A stretch of 64,000 bases of DNA from Bordetella parapertussis (GCA_945861275.1 CAMATZ010000025.1:1-64000), one strand, 5' to 3'. Counted from the stretch's first letter, positions 38,356 to 46,095 are shown. The notes: a model not told the origin generated them from the sequence alone. A program made the numbers and translations.

Positions 38356-38369
38356 GAAAAGCTTGCCCT

Positions 38370-38780
38370 TCACGCGTTTTCCGGCTCCCAATCGTCCAGC
38401 CGCAAACCCGTCACGCGACCGAATTCGCCGCTGTTGTGAGTCACCAGGGTGGCATCGTGAGCACGCGCGATAGCGGCAATGAGCAGGTTGTTTGGGCCTA
38501 TGGGGATACCCTTTTCGGCCAATTCAGCGCGCATCAAAGCGTAATGTTCGGCGCACCGGTCATCAAAAGGAAGACTTTGCAAGGGTGCAAAAAAAAGCTG
38601 CAAGCGGTGCAAATTGGCTTGCACTCTGGTGCTGCGCTGCGCGCCAAACAACAGCTCGGCCTTAACCACACTGCACAGCGCGATTTCCGTGGGAGAATGC
38701 TGCACAAAGCGCCGCGCAATCAGGCTATTTTTTTCGTTCAGCAGATGTATGCAAACGTTGCTATCCAGCAGATAGATCAT
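38370..38780 (-). CDS. vapC: VapC-type PIN-domain toxin with an altered active-site residue
   Basis: 136 residues from the ATG at 38780, fixed by an ATGA overlap with the antitoxin stop. PIN features are D6 (YLLDSNVCIHLL), E42 (VKAELLFG) and a final acidic residue in THNSGEFGRV. The position where VapC proteins usually have Asp (IGP-x-D-LLIAA) is N98, codon AAC, so one of the metal-binding acids appears lost. The gene may be an RNase with lowered activity or an inactive toxin. It belongs to a type II toxin-antitoxin operon. Confidence 0.92.
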   Translation of the reverse strand: MIYLLDSNVCIHLLNEKNSLIARRFVQHSPTEIALCSVVKAELLFGAQRSTRVQANLHRLQLFFAPLQSLPFDDRCAEHYALMRAELAEKGIPIGPNNLLIAAIARAHDATLVTHNSGEFGRVTGLRLDDWEPENA

Positions 38781-39007
38781 TCCAGCTTTTGCCTGTCTTC
38801 CACCATGCCTTGTGGAGGACGCTCCAGCGGTTCGCCTTGCCATTGACCAAAAAGCTCAAAATAGCCTTCAGGCCACTGGCTTTGCAGGCTGGTTTCGCGC
38901 TTGACCAAATCAGCAAGATAGCGCGAAAGCGGCAACTTGGCTTGTTTGGCTTTGTGGCGAATTTGCGCTTCGACTTCGTCGGGAACATAAAAATGTAGTT
39001 GCGACAC
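38777..39007 (-). CDS. vapB: VapB-type antitoxin
   Basis: 76 residues from a GTG with a strong GAGGAG site. The N-terminal 45 residues (LHFYVPDEVEAQIRHKAKQA) look like a ribbon-helix-helix DNA-binding domain. The C-terminal part (about 46-76) would wrap the VapC toxin. The ATGA overlap with vapC and the operator-like palindrome upstream at 39031-39044 support autoregulation by the complex. Confidence 0.88.
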   Translation of the reverse strand: MSQLHFYVPDEVEAQIRHKAKQAKLPLSRYLADLVKRETSLQSQWPEGYFELFGQWQGEPLERPPQGMVEDRQKLE

Positions 39008-39030
39008 GACGAATTCTCCTCATGTATGTG

Positions 39031-39044
39031 CTATATGTGTATAG
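39031..39044. promoter_or_regulatory. Candidate VapBC operator palindrome
   Basis: The palindrome CTATA-TGTG-TATAG lies 24 bp upstream of the vapB start, within an AT-rich stretch that also looks like the promoter. This is the position expected for the autoregulatory site of a type II TA operon. Inferred from position and symmetry only. Confidence 0.5.
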
Positions 39045-39272
39045 TAGTTTTTTTATGCTGGTGCGTCAAGAAATAGTCTGCGCTTGACGCACGCGCAAAT
39101 GCCGGTCAAGGGAACACTTGCAGCGAAGCAGAACGGTGCGCGATATGCTTCCTACGATGCCTGGAAACAGCAAGCCCGAAAGAAGCGCAGCGTATCCTCT
39201 TGCGGGGGGAATCCATTCCCTTATCCTCACCCATCCCGCCTTTCTGTAAAATCGCCCCTTCCCCTCGACACA
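39045..39272. other. Region between vapB and the second Ntn hydrolase, no gene recognised
   Basis: An open frame runs through this stretch into the next gene, but it has no ribosome binding site and shows no family resemblance. It probably holds the promoter of the Ntn hydrolase gene, though I see no convincing boxes. Confidence 0.4.
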
Positions 39273-40874
39273 ATGAGCAATTCAATGGATATGTTCGACT
39301 GGCAGTTCCCCTACCCTTCGCAACGCATGCCGATACTGGCGCGCAACTGTGTTGCCACTTCGCAACCGCTCGCCGCGCAGGCGGGCTTGCGCATGATGCT
39401 CAAAGGCGGCAATGCGGTGGACGCGATACTGGCCACGGCGATTTCGCTGACGGTGCTTGAACCCACCAGCAACGGCATCGGCAGCGATGCGTTTTGCATT
39501 CTGTGGGACGGCAAGCAGCTCAAGGGACTGAACGCCTCCGGCCGCTCGCCGGCGACATGGACACCCGAGCGCTTCAAAGGCCGAACCGAAATGGCGCGGC
39601 GCGGCTGGGATTCGGTGACGGTGCCCGGCACCATTTCGGCGTGGGTGGAGCTGTCAGAGAAATACGGCAAGCTGCCGTTTGCGGATTTGTTCGAACCGGC
39701 GATCAAGTATGCGACTGACGGCTTTATGGTGACACCGACGATCTCGCGGCTGTGGGCTAATCAGGCGCCGGATCTGCAGAATGAGCCTGGCTACGCGCAG
39801 GCGTTCATGCCCCACGGGCGTGCGGTCGCAGCGGGAGAAATGTTTTCTTTTCCGGATCAGGCCAAAACACTCGCGCGCATCGCCGAGACCCGGGGCGCAG
39901 CCTTTTACAGCGGCGATCTGGCGGAGAAAATCGCCGCCTGGGCCAAACAAACCGGCGGTGACATCACCATGGCCGATCTCGCCGCGCACACCTGCGACTG
40001 GGTGGAGCCGATCGGCATCGACTATCGCGGCTACACGCTGCATGAAATTCCGCCCAACGGCCAGGGCATCGCGGCGTTAGTCGCGCTTGGCATTCTTGAA
40101 AACTTCGACGTCGCCGCGCTGCCGGTCGATTCGCCCGACAGCCTGCATCTGAAAATCGAGGCGATGAAGCTCGCTTTCGCTGATATCAATGAATATGTGT
40201 CCGATAGTTCGACCATGCGCGTGACACCGGCGCAGATGCTCGACAAAAGTTATTTGAAAGAGCGCGCCAAACTCATCGACATGAAAAAGGCAGGCACGCC
40301 GTCTTTCGGCACACCGAGCAAAGGCGGCACGGTGTATCTCACCGCCGCCGATGAAGCGGGCATGATGGTGTCGTACATTCAGTCGAATTACTCCGGCTTC
40401 GGCTCCGGCGTGGTGGTGCCTGGCACCGGCATCGCGCTGCAAAATCGCGGCACCGGTTTCAGTCTGAAACCCGGCCACGCCAACATCGTCGCGCCGCGCA
40501 AACGCCCGTTCCACACCATTATCCCCGGCTTCATGACCCGGGGCGGACAGCCGCTGATGAGTTTTGGTGTGATGGGCGGCTCGATGCAGGCGCAGGGCCA
40601 CATGCAGGTGATGTCGCGCATGGTCGATTACGGGCAAAATCCGCAAGCCGCGAGCGACGCGCCACGCTGGCGCATCGACAGCGGCGTCAGAGTCGGCATC
40701 GAATACGGCGTGCCTGCGGACACCATCGCGGCGCTGAAAGCACGCGGTCACGACATGCCTCAGGCCGACCGATGGAGTACCGACTTCGGCCGCGCGCAGT
40801 TGATCTATAAAATGGAGAACGGTTATTTTGCCGCTTCCGAGCGTCGCACCGACGGCCAGGCCGTGGGATTTTAA
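39273..40874 (+). CDS. Gamma-glutamyltransferase family Ntn hydrolase (second copy)
   Basis: 533 residues from the ATG at 39273; ATGs at 39285 and 39291 are alternatives, and the longer frame from 39084 has no family resemblance. The N-terminal PYPSQRMPILARNCVATSQ and GGNAVDAILATAISLTVLE are typical. Autoprocessing should occur before T353 (SKGGTVYLTAADEAG). The C-terminal IEYGVPADTIAALKARGH closes the fold. No signal peptide. It probably hydrolyses an amide or gamma-glutamyl bond. It is followed 11 bp later by a nucleotide cyclase gene with its own strong ribosome site. Confidence 0.92.
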   Translation: MSNSMDMFDWQFPYPSQRMPILARNCVATSQPLAAQAGLRMMLKGGNAVDAILATAISLTVLEPTSNGIGSDAFCILWDGKQLKGLNASGRSPATWTPERFKGRTEMARRGWDSVTVPGTISAWVELSEKYGKLPFADLFEPAIKYATDGFMVTPTISRLWANQAPDLQNEPGYAQAFMPHGRAVAAGEMFSFPDQAKTLARIAETRGAAFYSGDLAEKIAAWAKQTGGDITMADLAAHTCDWVEPIGIDYRGYTLHEIPPNGQGIAALVALGILENFDVAALPVDSPDSLHLKIEAMKLAFADINEYVSDSSTMRVTPAQMLDKSYLKERAKLIDMKKAGTPSFGTPSKGGTVYLTAADEAGMMVSYIQSNYSGFGSGVVVPGTGIALQNRGTGFSLKPGHANIVAPRKRPFHTIIPGFMTRGGQPLMSFGVMGGSMQAQGHMQVMSRMVDYGQNPQAASDAPRWRIDSGVRVGIEYGVPADTIAALKARGHDMPQADRWSTDFGRAQLIYKMENGYFAASERRTDGQAVGF

Positions 40875-40885
40875 GGAGAGGAATC

Positions 40886-41545
40886 ATGGCATTCATCCGG
40901 CAAATCGGCTCACGCGCATCGGAAGACCGGCTTGAGCTGTTGATCGAAGAACGCTTGCAACCCAAAACCGACAAGGAGCGCATCGACAAGCGCATCTGGA
41001 ATCTTTTCGGCGAAAAATGGGCGGTGCTCTACACCGACCTCTCGGGGTTTTCACGCAACGTTACTCAATTTGGCATCATTCATTTTCTGCAGACCATCTA
41101 TGAATCGCACCGCTTGCTGGTGCCGGTGATCCAGCACGGCAGCGGTATTCTGCTCAAAACCGAAGGCGACAGCCTGATGGTGATGTATCGCAGCGTCGAT
41201 GACGCCGTGCGCAGCGCCATCGCCATGCAAAATTGCTGCCAACGCCACAGTGCGAATCTTCCCGCTGAAGATAAAGTGCTGCTGTGCATCGGCATTGGTT
41301 ATGGCGACTTGCTGCGCATAGGCGATCAGGATGTCTACGGCGCCGAAGTCAATGCCGCGTGCAAACTCGGTGAAGACACTGCGCAAGCGCACGAAATCCT
41401 GATCAGCAGCGCGGTCGCCGAGTCTGTGTCGCTGCCCGCTGGCGCACAACTCGAAATGCTGAGTGGAGTGCCTGCAGGGGTGGGCGAAGCGTTCCGCCTG
41501 CACTATGCCAACGTGGTGTTGTCGGGTTTTCCCAAACCGGCCTGA
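40886..41545 (+). CDS. Soluble class III adenylate/guanylate cyclase
   Basis: 219 residues comprising one CHD cyclase domain without sensor or membrane parts. The metal aspartates are D51 (LYTDLSGFS) and D95 (LKTEGDSLMVMY). The 'YGAEVNAACKLGEDTAQAHEILIS' stretch matches the dimer/active-site region near the C-terminus. AAGGAGAGG precedes the ATG and the gene is 11 bp after the Ntn hydrolase gene. It could make cAMP or cGMP; nucleotide preference cannot be read with certainty. Confidence 0.9.
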   Translation: MAFIRQIGSRASEDRLELLIEERLQPKTDKERIDKRIWNLFGEKWAVLYTDLSGFSRNVTQFGIIHFLQTIYESHRLLVPVIQHGSGILLKTEGDSLMVMYRSVDDAVRSAIAMQNCCQRHSANLPAEDKVLLCIGIGYGDLLRIGDQDVYGAEVNAACKLGEDTAQAHEILISSAVAESVSLPAGAQLEMLSGVPAGVGEAFRLHYANVVLSGFPKPA

Positions 41546-41607
41546 GCGGAAGCCTGCACCTGAACGGCAGCGAACGACAGTTTCTTTAAACCTTAAAACG
41601 GCAATTC

Positions 41608-41740
41608 AGCCACAGAGCACACAGAGGAACACAGAGAAAACGAAGGATCGCGCCGGGTATCTACGCTCACCCTTTCGGGGATACAGACAAGCGATCTATG
41701 TTATAGATTTTCCTCTGTGAACGCTGTGTCCTCTGTGGCT
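41608..41740. repeat. Imperfect long inverted repeat, CACAGAG type
   Basis: Arms 41608-41640 and 41708-41740 are near reverse complements of about 33 bp, rich in CACAGAG/CTCTGTG words. It resembles the element at 22387-22511 in style but not in sequence. It lies between the cyclase gene and the convergent DUF599 gene. Confidence 0.75.
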
Positions 41741-41790
41741 AATTGTTTTTTCCGCTTTAAAAACAGAACCTTACAATAGCTGTTCAGGTT

Positions 41791-42507
41791 TTATGCGGCG
41801 TCTTCGTCCGCTAGCGCGAGCAGCGTGTTCGATTTGAATTCACGCTGATACAGGATGTAAATCACCCCCACCGTGGCGAACACCATCAGCCACGGATGCA
41901 AAAACCAGGCCATTGCCGCCAACGCAAAATAATACGAGCGCAGGCCGTGATTAAAATTCGATCCCGCGTCCGAGGTGATGCGCGCGAGGCGATTGATATG
42001 CGGCACGCATTGATCGGCATTGCCGGTGGGCGTCTTGGGCGCGGCCGCCACCAGAATGGCGCAAAAATTCAGCTGGCGTATGGCCCAAGAAAATTTAAAA
42101 AAGGCATGCGCGAAGATCAGCACCATCAGCAACATCTTGATTTCCAGCAGCCGCGACGACGCCATGACGGTGAACGGCAGCCCGGAAACCGCATCCTGCG
42201 CTTGCGGCACATAACCCATCGCCGCCACCAGTGCGCCGATGATCAGTATCGTGGTGGAGGCAAAAAATTGCGAACTGCGCGTGATACTGCGCATCACATT
42301 GACATCGACCATGCGATTATCACGCCCGATCATCTGCACCATCCACTCGTGCCGGAAGCGGCTCATGCGCGAATGCAAACTGGGCACGCGCTCGCCCTGC
42401 CGCAGCGAGAAGCAGTGGTAGCCGATCCAGCCGCCGGCAAACAGCAACAACGCGGCGACATCGGTCCAGGTTAAATCGAATGCGCTCAATAAAACAGGGT
42501 TGGCCAT
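41791..42507 (-). CDS. DUF599 family membrane protein
   Basis: 238 residues from the ATG at 42507. Helices are visible at about 12-30, 75-95, 110-135 and 185-225, with the DUF599 stretches WTDVAALLLFAGGWIGYH, RRDNRMVD-like HEWMVQMIGRDNRMVD, NFCAILVAAAP and GLRSYYFALAAMAWFLHPWL. The family is widespread in proteobacteria and of unknown function. It is divergent from the dUTPase gene. Confidence 0.87.
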   Translation of the reverse strand: MANPVLLSAFDLTWTDVAALLLFAGGWIGYHCFSLRQGERVPSLHSRMSRFRHEWMVQMIGRDNRMVDVNVMRSITRSSQFFASTTILIIGALVAAMGYVPQAQDAVSGLPFTVMASSRLLEIKMLLMVLIFAHAFFKFSWAIRQLNFCAILVAAAPKTPTGNADQCVPHINRLARITSDAGSNFNHGLRSYYFALAAMAWFLHPWLMVFATVGVIYILYQREFKSNTLLALADEDAA

Positions 42508-42609
42508 GATGGGCTTATTGTAGTTCAACCAGGAGCGCTCAGTCGCGCCTTGTGCCGTGTTTGAACTACAATTAAACGCTCACCATCATAAAATAACCGG
42601 AGTGTAGTG

Positions 42610-43290
42610 ATGAATGCCCCTGGCGCCGGCCTGTTGCTTGCCATGCTCGAACTGCAGGACAACATGAATAAAAAAATTGATCCCGACTGGATCGGCAGGC
42701 GCCACGCCTATTTACGCGCCGTGCTGGTCGAAGCCACCGAGGCGCTGGAGCATTACGGCTGGAAATGGTGGAAAAAGCAGGCGCCCGACATGCCACAGTT
42801 GCGCATCGAGATGATCGATATCTGGCACTTTGTGCTGTCGGAGTATTTGTTGCGCGCGGGCGGCGACAAAGCGGCGGCGGCGCAAGCGATAATCACTGGA
42901 TGGTCAGAACGCGCCGCGCTTGAATTTGACGGCGCGCACTACGAACTCGATACACTCGATATGCGCGGGCAACTTGAACTGCTCGCCGCGCTGGCGGCGG
43001 TGCGGCGGCTGTGCATGCCGCTGCTGGCGCGTCTCTTCGCCGCCTGCGAACTGACGCCCGCCGCGCTGTACCGCGAGTACGTTTCCAAAAACGTGCTCAA
43101 TCACTTGCGGCAGGATCGCGGTTATAAAACAGGCGCCTACAAGAAGTTCTGGGACGGCGCCGAGGACAATGTGCACATGGCCGAAATTCTGCAGTCGATG
43201 CAGGAGGCCGACGAACACCTGGCCGACGCGCTGTATCGCGCGCTGGCGCAGCGCTACGACGAACTGCGTGTGTCGGGCAAACTGGCGTGA
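42610..43290 (+). CDS. Dimeric (all-alpha) dUTPase-like NTP pyrophosphatase
   Basis: 226 residues from the ATG at 42610, preceded by CGGAG. The metal motifs of the dimeric dUTPase/MazG group are EATE at 41-44 (LVEATEALEHYGWKWWKK) and EMID at 67-70 (IEMIDIWHFVLSEYL). A YVSKNVLNHLRQDRGYKTGAYKKFW stretch is characteristic of dimeric dUTPases. It would hydrolyse dUTP to dUMP and pyrophosphate. Fold and mechanism differ from trimeric Dut. The gene ends at a hairpin shared with the convergent selenoprotein gene. Confidence 0.85.
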   Translation: MNAPGAGLLLAMLELQDNMNKKIDPDWIGRRHAYLRAVLVEATEALEHYGWKWWKKQAPDMPQLRIEMIDIWHFVLSEYLLRAGGDKAAAAQAIITGWSERAALEFDGAHYELDTLDMRGQLELLAALAAVRRLCMPLLARLFAACELTPAALYREYVSKNVLNHLRQDRGYKTGAYKKFWDGAEDNVHMAEILQSMQEADEHLADALYRALAQRYDELRVSGKLA

Positions 43291-43346
43291 GCACTCATGC
43301 GCCCAGCCACGACGGCGGGGATTAGCACTAAGAACTGCAACCAACC

Positions 43347-43376
43347 CCGTCATTCCGGCGTTCGCCAGAATGACGG
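43347..43376. repeat. REP-like hairpin between convergent genes
   Basis: A 14-bp stem with one mismatch and a 2-nt loop (CCGTCATTCCGGCG and its partner). The word GTCATTCCGG is common in proteobacterial REP-type elements. It may help end transcription from both sides. Confidence 0.7.
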
Positions 43377-43392
43377 TATAGCGGGATAGCGC

Positions 43393-43929
43393 TTACCCGA
43401 CCTGCCCTTCCATCAGCAACTTCACCACTTCCGGCGTGATCGCCGCCGCCCGCTCGTCGAGCTGTGCGGGCGTGAGGTTGGCGATGGGATGCTGCATTTC
43501 CAGAAAGCGAAATCCTTCCAGCCCCCAGGTGCGCGCCATCGCCGCACCGGTGGCCCTGAACACGTGCGTAATGATCGAAGCGGAAGGAATACCCTGCTGT
43601 TCAAATACGATGCTGTCGAGCACACTGCCCGAGCTGCATGACCCTCAGTCGCCGACGCCTGCGACGATCACGTCGCAGTTGGCCTTGTAGTCCTCGATAA
43701 TCGCCGCATGCGGCGCCGCGCCGGAACTCGTTTTGCGCCGGATGACGTGGGACTTGGTGCCATGCTCGCGTTCGAGTATGCCCGCGATACGCATCAACAA
43801 CTGGTCGGAGTTGTGCTTGGTATTGTCGATCAGCCCCACGCGCAGGCCATTCAGCGATTTAGGCCGCTGCGCGTAAGCGATGCGCCGCCCCGAAATCTCG
43901 GTGGTTGGATCCAGTATTTGCACTGTCAT
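43393..43929 (-). CDS. Probable selenoprotein of the UGSC family, in-frame UGA as selenocysteine
   Basis: Read with one UGA (43647-43645) as Sec, the frame gives 178 residues: 94 from the ATG at 43929, U95, then 83 more. The motif is VAGVGD-U-GSC-SSGSVLDSIVFEQQGIPS. Both halves share one frame and one codon style, and the second half has no credible start, so a nonsense mutation or two genes is less likely. The U-x-x-C pattern suits a redox site like that of GrdB-type reductases, and a family named after U-G-S-C exists (from memory). AAAGGAG precedes the ATG. A SECIS-like hairpin lies directly after the UGA. The 345-residue gene upstream is probably co-transcribed. SelA, SelB, SelD and tRNA-Sec are not encoded in this window. 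Confidence 0.87.
43610..43644 (-). promoter_or_regulatory. Candidate bacterial SECIS element
   Basis: Counting from the base after UGA as +1, +6 to +9 (AUGC) pairs with +32 to +35 (GCAU), and +13 to +18 (UCGGGC) pairs with +24 to +29 (GCUCGA, one G-U). The apical loop is AGUGU at +19 to +23. Loop distance and a G at the second loop position fit the known bacterial SECIS pattern. The fold was made by hand and no energy was calculated. Confidence 0.65.
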
Positions 43930-43960
43930 GGTGATGTGCTCCTTTGGTTAAAAATCTATT

Positions 43961-43984
43961 CACTCTTCACTCTTCACTCTTCAC
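43961..43984. repeat. 7-bp tandem repeat (CACTCTT, about 3.4 copies)
   Basis: CACTCTT is repeated directly between the selenoprotein gene and its upstream partner, and the last copy runs into the partner's stop codon (43981-43983). Copy number could vary by slippage without changing a reading frame. Confidence 0.8.
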
Positions 43985-45018
43985 GGTTTACGAATTTCCC
44001 GCGTCACGCTTTGCGAACCATTTTTGCCGCCCCAGCCCGGTATGTACGAGGACTGCACGCCGGCGATACCGCCCGCCGCGATCACCAGAAAATCCTGCGG
44101 CGCTTCGACCAGATCGACCATGGTTTTTTCGTCTTCCGGCGTAATCGGACCTGGCGCGATGTTAATGCGTTTTAATTCCGCCATGGAAGTCCTGGAGTTT
44201 TCAAAACAGTAGTTCTGCACCTGCTCGCGCGACCAACCGGCTTTTTTCATCGTCAGTTGATGCTCGCCCGGGAACACCAGCGCGTATTGCGGGCGCCGGC
44301 TGGTGCCCGCCGAGATGCGCATATTGGCGCACAGGGTTGTCAGCACGCCTTCGGGGGCGACGCTCAATTGGTTGGAAATCTGGTGCGGTGCGAGTGCTGC
44401 GAACACCGTCACGGTGTTCTGATCGCGGTGAAAGCCGCGCGTGGTATGAAACGGCGGCCAGGGGCTGCTGTCGGTTTCATTCTCGGCGATGCAATAGCTG
44501 TACTTGCCGCCGTGACCCATGCTGCTGCGATCGAGTTCGCCCGGCAGGGTGCCGATCACGTTGCGCATCACCAGCCGGATAGCGCGGCCGATAGTCGCGT
44601 TGGCGCGCCAGCCGGGCCCGAACAGATTGTCGCCGGAATTGATATCCAGTTCCTTGGCAATCGGGCCATTCACCAGCATGAACACCGCCGAGCCGCCGGT
44701 GCTGGTGGCCGGACCGTGATAGCCATACTTGGGATCGGCGAGCGCTTCCACCGCCGCCACCACTATGGGCATGTATTCGGACCTGCAACCCGCCATCACC
44801 GCGTTGATCGCGACTTTCTCGGCAGTCACTGAAATTTGCCGATTCTCGATGAATGCGAGTTGATGCTGCGGATCAATTTTCGCCGCCTCCAGCATCGCAC
44901 TAACCCGGTCGGCGGTGGGCGGCACCACCGGCAGTCCGTCGGTCCAGCCGTTGGTGTAACAAAGATCGATGGCGCCACCAAGGTCCTGCACCGTGTGCCG
45001 TTGTGATTTGAGTTCCAT
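43981..45018 (-). CDS. Conserved protein of unknown function paired with the UGSC selenoprotein
   Basis: 345 residues, no signal peptide or membrane helix. Visible conserved-looking stretches are YTNGWTDGLPVVPPTADRV, VMAGCRSEYMPIVVAAVEAL, STGGSAVFMLVNGPIAKEL and LVEAPQDFLVIAAGGIAGVQ. Several Cys residues occur (C20 near the N-terminus, 'AGCRSEY', 'YCIAENE', 'NYCFENS'), which could serve metal or thiol chemistry. I recognise no enzyme family. It precedes the selenoprotein gene on the same strand with a 51-bp gap, so the two probably act on the same substrate. Confidence 0.8.
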   Translation of the reverse strand: MELKSQRHTVQDLGGAIDLCYTNGWTDGLPVVPPTADRVSAMLEAAKIDPQHQLAFIENRQISVTAEKVAINAVMAGCRSEYMPIVVAAVEALADPKYGYHGPATSTGGSAVFMLVNGPIAKELDINSGDNLFGPGWRANATIGRAIRLVMRNVIGTLPGELDRSSMGHGGKYSYCIAENETDSSPWPPFHTTRGFHRDQNTVTVFAALAPHQISNQLSVAPEGVLTTLCANMRISAGTSRRPQYALVFPGEHQLTMKKAGWSREQVQNYCFENSRTSMAELKRINIAPGPITPEDEKTMVDLVEAPQDFLVIAAGGIAGVQSSYIPGWGGKNGSQSVTREIRKP

Positions 45019-45067
45019 ACTGTGTTTTCCGCTGTGGGTTGATATTCCAAAATCGTAGTTTACACAA

Positions 45068-45709
45068 CTACGCTGTTAAGCTAAACCTCAATTTCAATGC
45101 GGCAGCGACTATGGGTTTCGCCCACTCCGGTGCCAGCGGCAAGTCCGCAAAATTAAGAATTTTGCCCCCCGCCATGTGTAGTACCAACTTTGGCGCGGGT
45201 ATTCTGCCCGCCTGAGGATCACCTTCGGCACTGTTGTCGTAGACGCGCAGCGCCGTCAATTTGGGCAGCAGGGTGATCAAGTTCAAACGGCTATGTTCAA
45301 AACGGCGGCGGATTGCGGCCTCCGGAATATCGTGCCCGCCAAAGCGGACACGTGAGCGCACGCGTGTGAGATGCAATTCCGGGGTGGTAAGGCCCGCATA
45401 CCAAAGGTGTAGCTCGAAACCCTTGTCAGCGGCTGCCGCCAATGCACGCGGTATGCTGCTGGCCCCCAGCGTTGTTTCAAACGCAAAATCGAGACGTCGC
45501 GCTATCGCGTGCGTAAGCAAATTGAATCCGCGGTGCCATGCCGCGCTGTTCGCGTCAGCCTGACTTAATGCGGGTTTCACGGCACGCAATTCGCGCGCCG
45601 CTTCATCCGGGTTGTAATAATCCGCGCCACTGTCGCGAAACGCCGCGCCGGCAATGCTGCTTTTGCCCGATCCATTAACGCCTGCGAGCACGTAGATTCG
45701 CGGCGGCAA
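45068..45709 (-). CDS. Zeta-toxin-like P-loop kinase
   Basis: 213 residues. The Walker A motif GVNGSGKS is at 10-17, followed by NPDEAARELR (D35), an FETTLGA motif where zeta toxins bind the sugar nucleotide, and arginines typical of the family (RVRSRVRFGGHDIPEAAIRRRF). Known zeta toxins phosphorylate UDP-N-acetylglucosamine. The start is probably the TTG at 45709, 14 bp after the stop of the Phd-like antitoxin gene; no good ribosome site is seen, so coupling is likely. Confidence 0.87.
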   Translation of the reverse strand: MPPRIYVLAGVNGSGKSSIAGAAFRDSGADYYNPDEAARELRAVKPALSQADANSAAWHRGFNLLTHAIARRLDFAFETTLGASSIPRALAAAADKGFELHLWYAGLTTPELHLTRVRSRVRFGGHDIPEAAIRRRFEHSRLNLITLLPKLTALRVYDNSAEGDPQAGRIPAPKLVLHMAGGKILNFADLPLAPEWAKPIVAAALKLRFSLTA

Positions 45710-45723
45710 TGTTGGTTCGCGAC

Positions 45724-46095
45724 TCAGCGGCGTTTGCCGGTAGTCTTACCCGCCGCCCTGAGTGCAGCTTTGCCCAACGCTGCCGGCGGGGCGTTAAATG
45801 CCGCCGCCATGCCTTTGCGTGCCTTCGGTGTCTGCATGCCCGAAAGCAACGCATCGTATTCGCCACGCAATTCGTGCAGGCTGGGCGTGCGGTCTTTGAT
45901 CAACGCCTTGAATTCCTCATAGGAAATCAACACAGCTTTCGGCGTAGCATGGCGTGTGATCGCGATCACGCCACCTTGCAGCGCCTGTTCCAGCACCACG
46001 CCAAATTCGTTCTTCACGCGCGTAGCCGCAATCGATGGCACATCGACAAAATCGCCGCGGCTATTGCGAAAGGTCAAAATTGAGGTCGTGGGCAT
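45724..46095 (-). CDS. Phd/YefM-like antitoxin
   Basis: 123 residues. The N-terminal part reads DVPSIAATRVKNEFGVVLEQALQGGVIAITRHATPKAVLISYEEFKAL, the classical prevent-host-death fold (DNA binding, dimer). The C-terminal 60 residues are basic and Ala-rich (KARKGMAAAFNAPPAALGKAA). It lies immediately before a zeta-like toxin gene, a non-classical pairing compared with the plasmid epsilon/zeta system. It probably represses its own operon. Confidence 0.87.
   Translation of the reverse strand: MPTTSILTFRNSRGDFVDVPSIAATRVKNEFGVVLEQALQGGVIAITRHATPKAVLISYEEFKALIKDRTPSLHELRGEYDALLSGMQTPKARKGMAAAFNAPPAALGKAALRAAGKTTGKRR

Noticed and set aside
39084..39272. N-terminal extension of the second gamma-glutamyltransferase-like gene
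   Set aside because: The added 63 residues show no family match or signal peptide, and no ribosome binding site is present.
43645..43647. UGA as an ordinary nonsense mutation
   Set aside because: The context is exactly U-G-S-C, the downstream frame is intact to a natural end, and a SECIS-like hairpin follows. Decay would be expected to show further lesions.
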